Part shown: positions 25,644-34,923 of the stretch, in pieces
Layout: each line of letters starts with the position of its first letter
Position numbering within the stretch: position 1 is the first letter of the stretch
NCBI GenBank assembly: GCA_012031345.1
Contig: JAAUTS010000010.1
Span: 1 to 35,661 of the forward strand
Origin: Blastochloris sp.
Lineage (GTDB): Bacteria > Verrucomicrobiota > Verrucomicrobiia > Methylacidiphilales > JAAUTS01
Direction of reading: 5' to 3'
Length of the DNA stretch: 35,661 nt
Notes under the pieces: model-generated
What the model was told of the DNA's origin: nothing
What the model saw: only the letters and a program-made list of their open reading frames with translations
The model's database searches: none
Translations under genes and position numbers: made by a program

Positions 25644-26947
25644 CTATTCCTCTCTGAAGCAAAGGCTTTTCCACAACCTTGCCCGCATCTTCTCCGCATC
25701 AAACTCTTCCCGCGCACACTGCAACACCGCCGGAAGGGATTCCCGACGGGAAGAAAAAGCTGAAACGCTGAAAAGCTGAGATGCTGAAAGGGTTCCTGAG
25801 ATAGCGATGCACCACGAACCATGAACGACACATCATCCTTTCGTCCTTCTGTCATCAGACCTCTGTCATCCGCTATCCTCAATCCGACATCGTATGTACT
25901 CGCCATTTTCATGACGCTCGATTCTGGGTGTCCCATGATAATCGGCGGCAGTCCCGCAGCCAGATAGGTAATGAATTTCGTGGGAAAGCTAAACCGATTG
26001 TAGCGCGGGTCTGTATCCTCAATCGACATGGGAATGAACCCCCAATCACACTCGCGCAATTCGGCCAAAAGTTCCCGCTCAGGCAAATTCCCGTGTTCGA
26101 TCATCCAGGGACGGAACCAAGGACGGTTCGCGTAGGAGTGGGATCCCCAAAAGTGGAGTTCGACAGTTGAAGTTCCTGATTCCTGGTTCATGGTTCGTTG
26201 TTGATTTGGGGAGTCGAGAAAATTGACGAAGAGGGCGAATTCGGGTTCACAGAGGATGGTGCCAGCGTAGGCGATCTTGGTGAGCTTGGAGCGAGGAGCC
26301 TGGGGCTTGGAGCTTTCTAGAAACTCAAAGTCTTCGGGTTCAAGACCTTGGTGAAGCATCTGCACGCCGCGTTTCCCCGTGCGGCGTTCCAACTCTTCCA
26401 ACATGGGATGGGATGTGGCATCCGCAGTATCTGCTGACGCATAAAGTTCTTCCTGCATTCTGGCCATGCGACACACTCGATCTTCCCCCCAAAGTTTCCC
26501 GTGCCCATGACAATCCGGAAAATCCTGAATCGTTACATGAACAGATATTTTTGATGGCTGATGGCTGATGGCTGATTGGTTTTGAACCAACACTTGGTGC
26601 AAGGGCAGAACACTCCAATCATGCGGAATCGCCCAGATGCAATCCGGCTGCACCTCACGTAGAGTCTTCTCCAAATCCCTAGCTGCCCACGGAGCCCAAA
26701 CATATTCCATCAACCACGCCTTGAGCTTGGGCCATTTCCGTGACGGCATCAATTTCCCTGGTTCACAACATTTAAGACGGGAAACGGGAAACCCTAAACC
26801 TGAAACGTCGTCCTTCCTAGCACGAACAGACCACCAATGCACCTCACCTGGAAACCCCTGCAGCATCTGCCGGATCACAGCTGGCCCGCCTCCGGGAGCA
26901 TCTGGAGGGAAATCCGTCGCCACAAGAAGTTTGAAGTCCTTTTTCAT
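25644..26947 (-). CDS. GT4 glycosyltransferase containing five repeat-derived peptide insertions
   Basis: Starts KLLVATDFPPDAPGGGPAVI. GT-B fold with DCIWAIPHDWSVLPL, IAYAGTILCEPEFALF, DWGFIPMSIEDTDPRYNRFS, PTKFITYLAAGLPPI. Interspersed are peptides that do not look like GT4 and are encoded by tandem 7- or 8-nt arrays: residues about 47-59 (GLGFPVSRLK), 122-134 (NQSAISHQPSKIS), 211-222 (SSKPQAPRSKL), 246-262 (QQRTMNQESG) and 361-399 (ending FQHLSFSAFQLF). All are open in frame. The correct C-terminus (ESLPAVLQCAREEFDAEKM ... stop at 25644) needs one more base at the T-run near 25755. About 435 residues. Confidence 0.8.
25751..25900 (-). repeat. compound repeat block near the GT4 C-terminus
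   Basis: Three array types in a row: 8-nt AAAAGCTG, AAACGCTG, AAAAGCTG, AGATGCTG (about 25753-25790), then GAACCATGAAC (25808-25818), then 7-nt CTGTCAT, CAGACCT, CTGTCAT (about 25849-25869). Translated as an approximately 40-residue insertion before the last helices of the enzyme. Confidence 0.7.
26162..26212 (-). repeat. 7-nt array GTTCATG-type inside GT4
   Basis: Plus-strand units GTTCCTG, ATTCCTG, GTTCATG, GTTCGTT, GTTGATT. Translated on the minus strand as NQQRTMNQESGTS. The reverse complement reads GAACCATGAACC; a similar GAACCATGAAC occurs at 25808-25818 in the last inserted block of the same gene. Confidence 0.7.
26282..26317 (-). repeat. 7-nt array CTTGGAG-type inside GT4
   Basis: Plus-strand units CTTGGAG, CGAGGAG, CCTGGGG, CTTGGAG, CTTT. 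Translated in frame as SSKPQAPRSKL, a low-complexity basic peptide between the two GT-B domains. Confidence 0.7.
26546..26584 (-). repeat. 7-nt array GATGGCT inside GT4
   Basis: Plus-strand units GATGGCT three times in a row, then GATTGGT. This is the cleanest heptamer array of the window. Three units are 21 nt, so the frame is kept; it is translated on the minus strand as NQSAISHQPSKIS. Confidence 0.8.
26771..26809 (-). repeat. 7-nt array GGGAAAC-type inside GT4
   Basis: Plus-strand units GGGAAAC, GGGAAAC, CCTAAAC, CTGAAAC. Translated in frame on the minus strand as part of VSGLGFPVSRLK (residues about 48-59). Confidence 0.7.
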
Positions 26948-26973
26948 TCCTGATTTCCCTTGTTCTTTGCCTG

Positions 26974-28226
26974 TCAGAGAGAGGCCGCGACCATGACCTT
27001 GGCAAAGTTTTCCCTTGCCCTACGATCATAGTCCTCCAGAGAAAATCCGTTTATGGCACGCTGAGCTCCTTTTAAGCCACGCTCACGTGTGCTTTTCCGG
27101 TCTGACTTGGCTTCGTACAATACCTTGATCAAGGACTCCACATCATCGACTGGAATAAGCCAACCTTCAGGATTACCCGGAGTGAAGAAATCTTCCACTC
27201 CGGTATTGGGTGTGGCAATCAACGCAAGTCCGCTGGCGCACCTTCCACCATAACCCGCGCAAACCCCTCCTCGAAGGAAGGCAAGACAAGAACATCACTA
27301 TCACGGTACACATTAGCCAGATTTTGCTGCGTCATCCACCCGTGCCAATGAAGTCCTCTCAATTCTCCCTGAAACAAATGTCTGGTTTGAGGACCCGGTG
27401 ATCCGATCCAGTGCAATTCCGCATCCTTCCAATCCAACCGTTTCCAGGCTTCCACCAAAACACGAGCCCCTTTGCGCAGATTCACACCGGAAGGACAAAG
27501 CACCCTAAAGTTACGATCCAAGTCATCCTTTTTCCTCGGAGAAAAACGACGGGTGTCCGCCCCGTAGGGATTGAGCAAAAGCTTCGAAGCCGGAATGCCA
27601 GCCTCCAAAAACGTTTTCTGCACAAACTGTGATGGGATTTGTATCCAATCTGCTTCCAGAAACTCGTTGCGAACCCGGTTACGATAACCACGAGGAAAGA
27701 GTGGAAGTTCCAAGCCGTTGCGTTTAAATTCCTGGTCTAGGATTCTATGCTGATAATCGGTGTGGGTGGAACCGCACTCAATAATTACCTGCCTGTCTTT
27801 TTTCTTGAAGCGGCGCAATGACTTGAGCCCACAGCCTGATAGAACGCAGAGCACGGCAAAACGCCCCGGACTGAGGCAAGAAAGTGCCCAATCAAAAAAA
27901 CAGACCATCCAAAAATAAAGATGGTTGCCTCTCTGCATAAAGGGAAAACGTTTAAACAACCACAGCATGCAGTGCAGGGGCAGGAGGTTGAGGCTATTCC
28001 ACCCCTGTTTCTCTTTGAAGAGACTCCAGGTCGAAACCAAAAATAGTTCATGCTCCTGCCGCAAAGCCCGGTAAATTTCCGGTAACCAGAAAAGATCCAA
28101 GGAAGCCAACAAAATTCCAGACTGTTTTTTTGACATGCAACTGTATGATATTAAACGCAAAATACATACCAACCACAACCTAATCATTTTTCGGTTACTC
28201 ACGGTAAAAAAGCTGTCCCGATTCAC
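26974..28226 (-). CDS. GT4 glycosyltransferase, one frame break
   Basis: GTG 28226 has AGGCAGGAA just ahead. An ATG at 28136 (MSKKQSGILLASLDLFW) would remove a 30-residue hydrophobic N-terminus and may be the true start. GT-B features: IIECGSTHTDYQH, LLLNPYGADTRRFSP, VLCPSGVNLRKGARVLVEAW, DVLVLPSFEEGFARVMVEG (E-x7-E region). Near 27235 the frame slips by one base and resumes at IATPNTGVEDFFTPGNPEGW, ending RRARENFAKVMVAASL. About 418 residues joined. The gene lies 26 bp upstream of the next GT4 in the same orientation. Confidence 0.8.
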
Positions 28227-28267
28227 TTTCCTGCCTAAAGATCAAGGTACTTGATCCTGTTTCAACC

Positions 28268-29835
28268 ATGGATTCTTTTCAACATCTCTTGTCCTCCAGG
28301 CTAGTTACCTGGGGTATGGTGCTGCTTTTTACCCCTTTGAGCATTTACCTTGGGTTGGAGTCGGCCGAGGGCAACTTGCGCGTAATTCTTTTTCTTTTTG
28401 CCAGCCTGTCCTGCTTTTTGCTTCTGTTTATTTTCCCAAGATATCTATGGGTTATCGCCATCGCTTCACTTTTCATCCCCGGCAGTGTACCAGGTTTGCC
28501 GCTCCCGTTTAGCCCTACTCAGTTGATCATTCTACTGATCGTCTTCAAATACTTTATGGAGCAGGTTGTATTTGGAAAAAGAGGCTTTTATTTGGGACCT
28601 GCCCCTGACTGGTTGCTGCTTACTGGGTTGCTAATGGTACTCTTGTATCATGGTGCGCAGGACCGTTTTGCCATGCGTTTGTTTGGTTCGGATATCTGGG
28701 GAGGCAAGGCTTACATCAGCATTGCCCTGGCCATCCTTGCCTATTATGTGTTCCTGAGTTCACGCTACAAGGAGGACACGCTTTCACTTCTCCCAGGGTT
28801 CGCAGTGATTTTCTCCGGCTTCGATGTTTTTCTTAAACTACTCACCATGTTCGTACCCAGTGTCACCCCTTACGTCTATTTTTTCTATTCGGATGTGAGT
28901 AGCTCGACCTTGGAAGGTGAGGCCGCCGTCTTTGCCTCTCGATGGGGCTTCTTGGGCAACTTTGGGTATCTGCTCATTTTATGGAGTGTTTCCAACTGCC
29001 GAATCCAGGAGTTTCTAACCAAAGGCCGTTGGGTCAAAGCATCAGCCCTTTGTCTGGGTTTGTTTTGCTGCATTCTTGGTGGTTACCGATCTTCTATAGC
29101 CGTGGGGGCCTGTCTGGTAGCCTGCGCGGGATTCAGGGATTTTGGTTGGCGCGGGATATTTTGTGTTCTCCCACTAACGCTCATGTTGACCTTGGCCATA
29201 ATGCTCCAATCCTTGGTGGGCCTGCCTAAACAAGTTCAGCGGAGCATGGCTTTCCTCCCTGGAGAATGGGATCAAGCCGTGGTGGCGGATACCAAAGGTT
29301 CCAACGACTTCCGTATTGGAGTCTGGGATGTGTGGCTCCAGGAATACTTTCCTAAACACGCCATCTGGGGTCGGGGCTTCGGCTTGAAGCCTTATGAAAT
29401 CATGGCGGTGCTTCCCTACACGACTGGCAGTGGAGAAACCCCGGAATATTCGCGTGATGAAGCATTTGTCGTATCCGGCAACCTTCACAATGGATTTTAT
29501 TCCATTATTGATCGTTTCGGTCTGGTCGGTTTGATTTTTTTCTAGGTTGGACTTTTTTTGTGCTGAGACGCCTTTTTCAATTTTTAAGGAAAAGCCGGGA
29601 AGGTTCCCTCAACCCAAGCATGCAATGGCTGGCTATTTACATCACAACATTCACGTTATGTTATTTCCCGGGAGCTTTGCGTTTCGAGAGTTTTTTAACC
29701 ACGCATCTGATGGTTGTGGCAGTCTTCTTCGCACTTGCACAACATCTTAATCGTCAGGAAAAAGAGACTTCGACCAAATTGCAGGTTGAACCTCAGCAAA
29801 AACTTGTGACCCGCTTTCCAAGTCATGCTGTTTGA
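28268..29835 (+). CDS. Wzy / O-antigen-ligase-like membrane protein, one frame break
   Basis: About 523 residues joined. Polytopic membrane protein with about 11-12 segments. A large periplasmic loop near residues 320-400 holds DFRIGVWDVWLQEYFPKHA, IWGRGFGLKPYE and GNLHNGFYSIIDRFGLVG, the 'R-x-x-x-W' and 'H-N' type motifs of the WaaL/Wzy superfamily. The frame ends in the T7 run at 29535-29541; one more T leads to LGWTFFVLRRLFQFLR and two last membrane segments. It would polymerise or ligate the repeat units at the periplasmic face. It is transcribed alone on the plus strand between two minus-strand blocks. Confidence 0.78.
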
Positions 29836-29892
29836 ATATAAATTCAATAACAGAGACTCGCCACCAGAGTTTATTATAATAATAGTTAAGAT

Positions 29893-31375
29893 TTACAGTT
29901 GATCGACCTTTGCTGGACCGTAAATTGTAAAAGCTGTTAATTCAGCTTGAGCCTGCCAGCCTTGAATTCGCAGCCACTGCCTTAATGTCCCATCATTGTC
30001 GTAAACATCTGCTTTGGAAAGCAACACGAGACCAGGAAATGGCAGTTCCGTAAGAGTTTCTTCCAAAGGATTCATCAGAACAGACACCTCTGAAACTTGA
30101 TAATAATACGCAGAGGCTCCGTCTGCCGCCCACCAAACTACCTTCCCTTCATCCAATGCCTGCCGAGCTATAGCCGCTGCTCCCCGGTAATTATCTTTGG
30201 CAAACGGGGGTGGAATCTTTGGTTGAAGCAGGAAAAAAGGAGAACGGCAACGAGAAGCAGCACCGCTCTCCTCCCCAAACGAATTCGCCACGCCGTCAGC
30301 AACACCGCCCCAAATAGAACCACCGCCAGAGGAAACATCGGCGCCAAATGCCGACCCAACAAGCGAAATCCACCAAACCAACCTACCAGCCAAGAAACTA
30401 CGGCTCCGACAAGAAGCAAGCCAAGACCACTGGCCCATACGATTCGAAATTTCCGATCCTCCGTGCTTTGGCTCTGCCATGCAGAGACTACGACCAAGGC
30501 ATAGGCACTAAGTCCCAACAACAAGGGGAAGAGGTGCGAAAAAAACGCTCCCATCAAATCGGCGCGAATGCGATTACGGTCAGGGCCAAGTCCACTAAAT
30601 CCGGCTATCTCATACACCGCAAAAGGGAGATTAAGCAATCCTGTTCCACCAACTCCCGAAGCTTTGGCTCCTAAACTAAGCGTCCACAGATAATAACCGG
30701 CCAGCATGCAGAAGGGAATAGCGAAAGTGCCCAAAAGCAACCGACACACCTTGTTGGTCAGATATTCTATACCATGCCTGGGTCTGAACAGAACATCTGT
30801 CATGATCACAAGATAAAATAAAAATGCCAATACCATTGCGAACAGACTGGCCAAGGAAAGAATCAAGGTAGCGGCTAGGAAGCAAAGCAGGTCAGCAGAT
30901 AGCTTCTTGGGGTCCCGAAGATAAATAAGATGGTGGGTCGCACAAACAGTCAAAACACCTGCCCCGATCTGCATGACATAAGGGCGGGCTTCATCAAGGT
31001 AAAACCAGGTAAATGGCGAAAAAAGAAGACAAGCTAAAGCGGTGAACTTGAATGAATCGGTAACCCTCCAATAGTAAAGAAATCCCCAACATCCCAGTAA
31101 CAACCAAGGAATATTAAAGCTTCGCAGCACCCACTCCTTCGCACCGAATATTTTTTCCCATAACCATAACCCAGCCATATAACCAGGCATTTGTAGGCTG
31201 GAACCCCGATCATTTAAAAAATCTAATATAGATTTATACTGGCAATTACAGCGGAGCCAGCCTCATCAATCCAGAAGCTCTGATTAGAGATTGATAGGAG
31301 TGTAATTAACAAACAACCAAATAGTCCAAGCTCTCTATGTCTGCCAAGAGGCCATCTGCTTATATTATTGTCCAT
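29893..31375 (-). CDS. GT39/ArnT-like membrane glycosyltransferase, two frame breaks
   Basis: ATG 31375 gives MDNNISRWPLGRHRELG, a first membrane segment LFGCLLITLLSIS, then SFWIDEAGSAVIASINLY, the D-E loop of GT-C enzymes. The frame slips near 31215, then runs MPGYMAGLWLWEKIFG and through about nine membrane segments to FRLLGRHLAPMFPLAVVLFG. A second slip near 30205 leads to a soluble end (FAKDNYRGAAAIARQALDEG ... YGPAKVDQL). About 494 residues. It probably uses a polyprenyl-phosphate sugar. The methyltransferase upstream ends 15 bp before its start. Confidence 0.72.
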
Positions 31376-31390
31376 TGAGGTGGAAACAAC

Positions 31391-32052
31391 TTAATGCGAT
31401 CCAGGAAGCACTCGACATACTGCAATCCAATGTAAGCCTAAAACACAGTCCAAGCGTCTTATTTCTAGATTCCTTTGGCAAATATCTCGTAACTTATGCT
31501 GGTCGAATTGCTGGAGATGCCACTCACTTTGCCTTTCTTCGATACCAGGCATGATAATTTTCATAAGTCCTAGTTTTCTCAGAAATAATTTAAGTGCTAA
31601 TTTCGGTCGTTCATAGGGTACCGTTAAAATAATCTTAGTATTTTGATCGGCAATATCAGCTATCGATTTTATACACGCTGCTGGATCTGGGACATGTTCC
31701 AGCATCTCTGAACAGACCACCACTGAAAATTCACCCCTTCTAAAAGGGAGAGGCTGGGAAGCATCTCCCCGAATAAATTCCGCCTTGATTGCTTTTTGAG
31801 CAAACATTTTTTTGCATCTTCCAATGCGGCGGAAGAGATGTCAAAGCCCACCATTCTGGCGCATTGTGGAAAACTGGATAACAAACCTCCAGACTCACAT
31901 CCTATCTCCAATAAGTGATCTTGGGGGTCAATATTGACACGTTGCAAAATAGATCGAACTCGGCATAACTCCACCAACCCGGCCACTCCTTTGTAAGGAG
32001 TGGCATGTTGTCGGTACATTTCATCATTCCACTCTGGCGTTGCTATCTTCAT
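31391..32052 (-). CDS. class I SAM-dependent methyltransferase, one frame break
   Basis: MKIATPEWNDEMYRQHATPY, then HLLEIGCESGGLLSSFPQCA (SAM motif I) and VGFDISSAALEDAKK. The frame breaks in the T7 run at 31807-31813 (A-run on the coding strand). With one more base it continues MFAQKAIKAEFIRGDASQ, FSVVVCSEMLEHVPDPAACI and LTVPYERPKLALKLFLR. About 221 residues. The ATG shares one base with the stop of the upstream GT2 (TAATG), so translation is coupled. The substrate is unknown. Confidence 0.8.
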
Positions 32053-32813
32053 TAAGGTCCTATTTTACGCTGAAGCTTCCACAATTCCACCAACATATCG
32101 ACACCCCATTGAGTAACATTTAACAAATTTATACTATTTTTACCTCCTTGACGTTCACGAAAATGAATAGGAACATATCTAAATCTTAGCTTAGGAGTTT
32201 TCTTTAATACAAAAGTAATGGCCACGTTGTGTATGTTAAATCCTGGAGGAATAAAATTGAGCGCCCCAAACAACACGGATTTGCGAAGCAGTCGGTAGGG
32301 AACGTTCGGATCTCTCAGATCCACGCCGCACACCATAGACGAACCCCACCGACAAATCTGGGAAGTTACCACCCGCGCCCACCCATCATCCCTTGACTTA
32401 CGCACTCCAAAAACACAATCTGCTTGATCTTTTTCCGTCCAGAAAGCTGAAAAATAACAGGGGTCGCACTGACCGTCAGTATCTATTTGAAGAACCCACT
32501 CGCACCTGCTAGCGCAGGCAACGTCATATCCGACCCGACAGGAGTTTCCATGTCCACTGTTTGGTTTGGTAACGACAATATAGTGCTCTGGATCGTTAGA
32601 TTCCAATTCCTGCAGGATTGCCTCCGTGCCATCGCGCGATCCGTCATTAATAATCACAAAAGCAAAATTATCTAGTTCGGCTTTCAAGGCTGCTGTCCAT
32701 TCAGCTAGAACAACTCGGATGTTAGCTTCCTCGTTATAAACTGGCATTACCACCAGCAGACGTTGGTCGATAGAGGAACCTATCCGTTTAAGATCCAAAG
32801 AAAAAACTGACAT
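32052..32813 (-). CDS. GT2, polyprenyl-phosphate sugar synthase-like
   Basis: 253 residues, intact. LLVVMPVYNEEANIRVVLAE, VIINDGSRDGTEAIL, VLQIDTDGQCDPCYFSAFW with the D-x-D site, RDPNVPYRLLRKSVLF, VPIHFRERQGGKNSINL. It is more distant from the other two DPM1-like GT2s of the window than they are from each other. It starts 8 bp after the glf stop in the same orientation and is coupled to the methyltransferase downstream. Confidence 0.85.
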   Translation of the reverse strand: MSVFSLDLKRIGSSIDQRLLVVMPVYNEEANIRVVLAEWTAALKAELDNFAFVIINDGSRDGTEAILQELESNDPEHYIVVTKPNSGHGNSCRVGYDVACASRCEWVLQIDTDGQCDPCYFSAFWTEKDQADCVFGVRKSRDDGWARVVTSQICRWGSSMVCGVDLRDPNVPYRLLRKSVLFGALNFIPPGFNIHNVAITFVLKKTPKLRFRYVPIHFRERQGGKNSINLLNVTQWGVDMLVELWKLQRKIGP

Positions 32814-32821
32814 AAGTGGAA

Positions 32822-33994
32822 CTATAAGGGTGAAACTAGCAAAACAGGAACCTTTTTTCCGTTCTGTGCAGCTTCAAGCACAGCATCGACATAGCTCAAT
32901 GCTTCACCAATGACTTTTTCCATATCCATATAGCGATATGTTGCAAGCCGACCTAGGAAGGAAACACCCTCACTTGCTGAAGCACGTTCTAAGTATCTGG
33001 ACAACATTGATTTATCTCTGGCCAATCGTTTCGGATAGTATGGAATATCATCCAACCCAGTTTCTTTGCTGAACTCTTTGAATACAACAGTACGCTCATG
33101 GCTCTCCCAAGGAGTAAAATGTTTGTGTTCATGAATACGCGTCCAAGGCACTTCTATGTTGGTATAATTTATCACCGCGTTTCCCTGATAATCGTTCATA
33201 TCCGTTTTTATCCGCTCAAAATACACGGTGCGGTAGGCCAATCGCCCGTATTCGTATTCGAAAAACCGATCAATCGGCCCTGTGTATATAATGTGATCAA
33301 ATAGATTGAGCGTTTGTTTAACGGATTCAAAATCAGTGGAAAGTCGCACTTCAATTCCTGGAAAATTCAAAATATTTTCAACCACCTTGGAATACCCCTC
33401 TTCGGGAATTCCTTGATAAAACTTGTTGTAATAATTGTCGTCATAATTGAAACGAACGGGCAATCGCGTCAGAATCGATGCCGGAAGCTCCTTGGGATCG
33501 CATCCCCATTGTTTGACGGTATAACCTTTAAAAAAGTTTTCATACAAGTCTTGTCCCAGCATTTTTAACGCTTGCTCCTCGAAGTTCTGCGGTTCAGTAA
33601 TCGAAGTATCGCCTAGTGTAGCCAGATAGGAACGCGCCTCGTTTGGGGTGAAGGTTTTTCCAAAAAATTGATTGATGGTCATCAGATTGATCGGGAGGGA
33701 AAAGACACCCCGACCAGTGACAGCTTTAACCCGGTTCACAAATGGGCGGAAAGTGCCAAATTTGTTTACGTAATTCCAGACGCGGAGGTCGTCGGTATTA
33801 AAAATGTGAGGCCCGTAGCGGTGAACCATCACACCAGTCTCTGAATCACGTTCGGTATGGCAATTACCCCCGATATGCGGACGGGAATCTATTACTAACA
33901 CTCTGGCACCTTGTCGTTCTGCCAGTCCCCGCGCCACAACTGCACCCGAAAATCCAGCCCCTATGACAAGATATTTTCTATTTTGTTCCATCAT
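32822..33994 (-). CDS. glf: UDP-galactopyranose mutase
   Basis: 390 residues from ATG 33994 (ATG 33991 equally possible). A longer start at 34054 is less likely because the FAD motif should be near the N-terminus. GAGFSGAVVARGLAE (residues 12-26) binds FAD, VIDSRPHIGGNCH follows, then HRYGPHIFNTDD (58-69), NFFKGYTVKQWGCDPKELP and RYNYDDNYY-like segments typical of UGM. It converts UDP-Galp to UDP-Galf, so galactofuranose should be part of this glycan or one of its branches. The gene begins at the stop of a truncated GT39-like gene (ATGATGG overlap) and precedes a GT2 by 8 bp. Confidence 0.93.
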   Translation of the reverse strand: MMEQNRKYLVIGAGFSGAVVARGLAERQGARVLVIDSRPHIGGNCHTERDSETGVMVHRYGPHIFNTDDLRVWNYVNKFGTFRPFVNRVKAVTGRGVFSLPINLMTINQFFGKTFTPNEARSYLATLGDTSITEPQNFEEQALKMLGQDLYENFFKGYTVKQWGCDPKELPASILTRLPVRFNYDDNYYNKFYQGIPEEGYSKVVENILNFPGIEVRLSTDFESVKQTLNLFDHIIYTGPIDRFFEYEYGRLAYRTVYFERIKTDMNDYQGNAVINYTNIEVPWTRIHEHKHFTPWESHERTVVFKEFSKETGLDDIPYYPKRLARDKSMLSRYLERASASEGVSFLGRLATYRYMDMEKVIGEALSYVDAVLEAAQNGKKVPVLLVSPL

Positions 33995-34148
33995 TGTATT
34001 TGGTGCTTCTCTTTGGCCAGAAACAAATTCAGGCCTGACTGAACTACTTTCCAAGCTGAATCAGCTTCATCTATCCAAAAAATTTGTCCGCTCGTTGCAG
34101 TAATCCCAACCAAGACGGCAAAAAAATCATGATCAATATGCCACGCAT
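33991..34148 (-). pseudogene. N-terminal remnant of a third GT39-like gene
   Basis: ATG 34148 begins MRGILIMIFFAVLVGITATS, then GQIFWIDEADSAWKVV, the first membrane segment and D-E loop of GT39-like enzymes (compare SFWIDEAGSA in 29893-31375). It ends after about 52 residues at the glf start. The A7 run at 34120-34126 needs one more base to keep the frame. The remaining about 1.3 kb expected for such a gene is absent, so this is a true deletion remnant. Confidence 0.6.
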
Positions 34149-34185
34149 ATCTGATGTTTTATATATAATAGTGTTAATGAAGTTT

Positions 34186-34920
34186 TCAGAGAAGTTTAAT
34201 CTGACGGACCAGCTCAAAGGCTTTGGTTCCGAACTTGCCTAAAGTCACGCTTGGCTCCCCGCCGTAGCGCTCTCGGAAATGGATGGGCACTGTGCCTTGA
34301 CTCCATCCCGCCCGCCTGAGCAATACGGCCAATCCCACGTTGGCCAGGAAAAAGTCGCGGGGAATTCTCTCCAGGATCTGACCCAGCTTCTCCGTTTTCA
34401 TCAATCGATACGGCACGTTCGCATCCACACAATACACCCCGCCCCAGAGCAACAAGACCACTTTTAAAACCATACTGGCCAGGCTGCGACGCCAGCCATC
34501 GTCCCGACGAGATCGAACCCCGTAAATGACCTCACACTTGCTTCTCTGACGCCAAAGACGAAAAAAGTATTGCGGATCACATTGCCCATCAGAATCAATT
34601 TGCATCACCCAAGGCACCCCGCGTTCATAAGCCAGACGGTAACCCTTCAAACAGCTTTGGCCATGACCTTGATTTTCCTGATTCAGAATCTCCAGGCGAG
34701 AACCCAGCTGCTCCTTGAGTCTTTCCAAAATAGCCAGAGTTCCGTCCTTGGAGCCGTCATTGATGGCGAGAAATGTAAAGTCCTCGGTCCAGTTCTCAAT
34801 TTCCTGGAACCATTCCAAGACAACCTTACGCACTGAGGCCTGTTCGTTATAAACAGGCAAAACAATCATCAACTCCGCCATAGATCGAGTTAAGTCAAGA
34901 TCGGGAAAATAGCGACTCAA
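34186..34920 (-). CDS. GT2, polyprenyl-phosphate sugar synthase-like
   Basis: 231 residues from ATG 34881, which puts the first strand (AELMIVLPVYNEQASVRKVV) at the N-terminus; an upstream TTG at 34920 is in frame. FLAINDGSKDGTLAIL, MQIDSDGQCDPQYFFRLW, DANVPYRLMKTEKLGQIL and HFRERYGGEPSVTLGKFG are nearly the same as in 20433-21167, so the two are recent paralogues although they lie in opposite orientation 13 kb apart. It would load a sugar on a lipid carrier or extend the glycan. The methyltransferase upstream ends 3 bp before 34920. Confidence 0.85.
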   Translation of the reverse strand: MSRYFPDLDLTRSMAELMIVLPVYNEQASVRKVVLEWFQEIENWTEDFTFLAINDGSKDGTLAILERLKEQLGSRLEILNQENQGHGQSCLKGYRLAYERGVPWVMQIDSDGQCDPQYFFRLWRQRSKCEVIYGVRSRRDDGWRRSLASMVLKVVLLLWGGVYCVDANVPYRLMKTEKLGQILERIPRDFFLANVGLAVLLRRAGWSQGTVPIHFRERYGGEPSVTLGKFGTKAFELVRQIKLL

Positions 34921-34923
34921 ACT

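Noticed and set aside
26546-26584. CRISPR array
   Set aside because: Units are 7 nt, directly adjacent and imperfect, without spacers or cas genes.
29836-29892. Bidirectional terminator between the convergent Wzy-like and GT39-like genes
   Set aside because: Only a weak, interrupted stem (GACTC / GAGTT with AATAA / TTATT) is visible; not enough to call.
34055-34185. Plain intergenic region upstream of glf
   Set aside because: The minus strand encodes the first membrane segment and WIDEA loop of a GT39-like protein, so it is a gene remnant.
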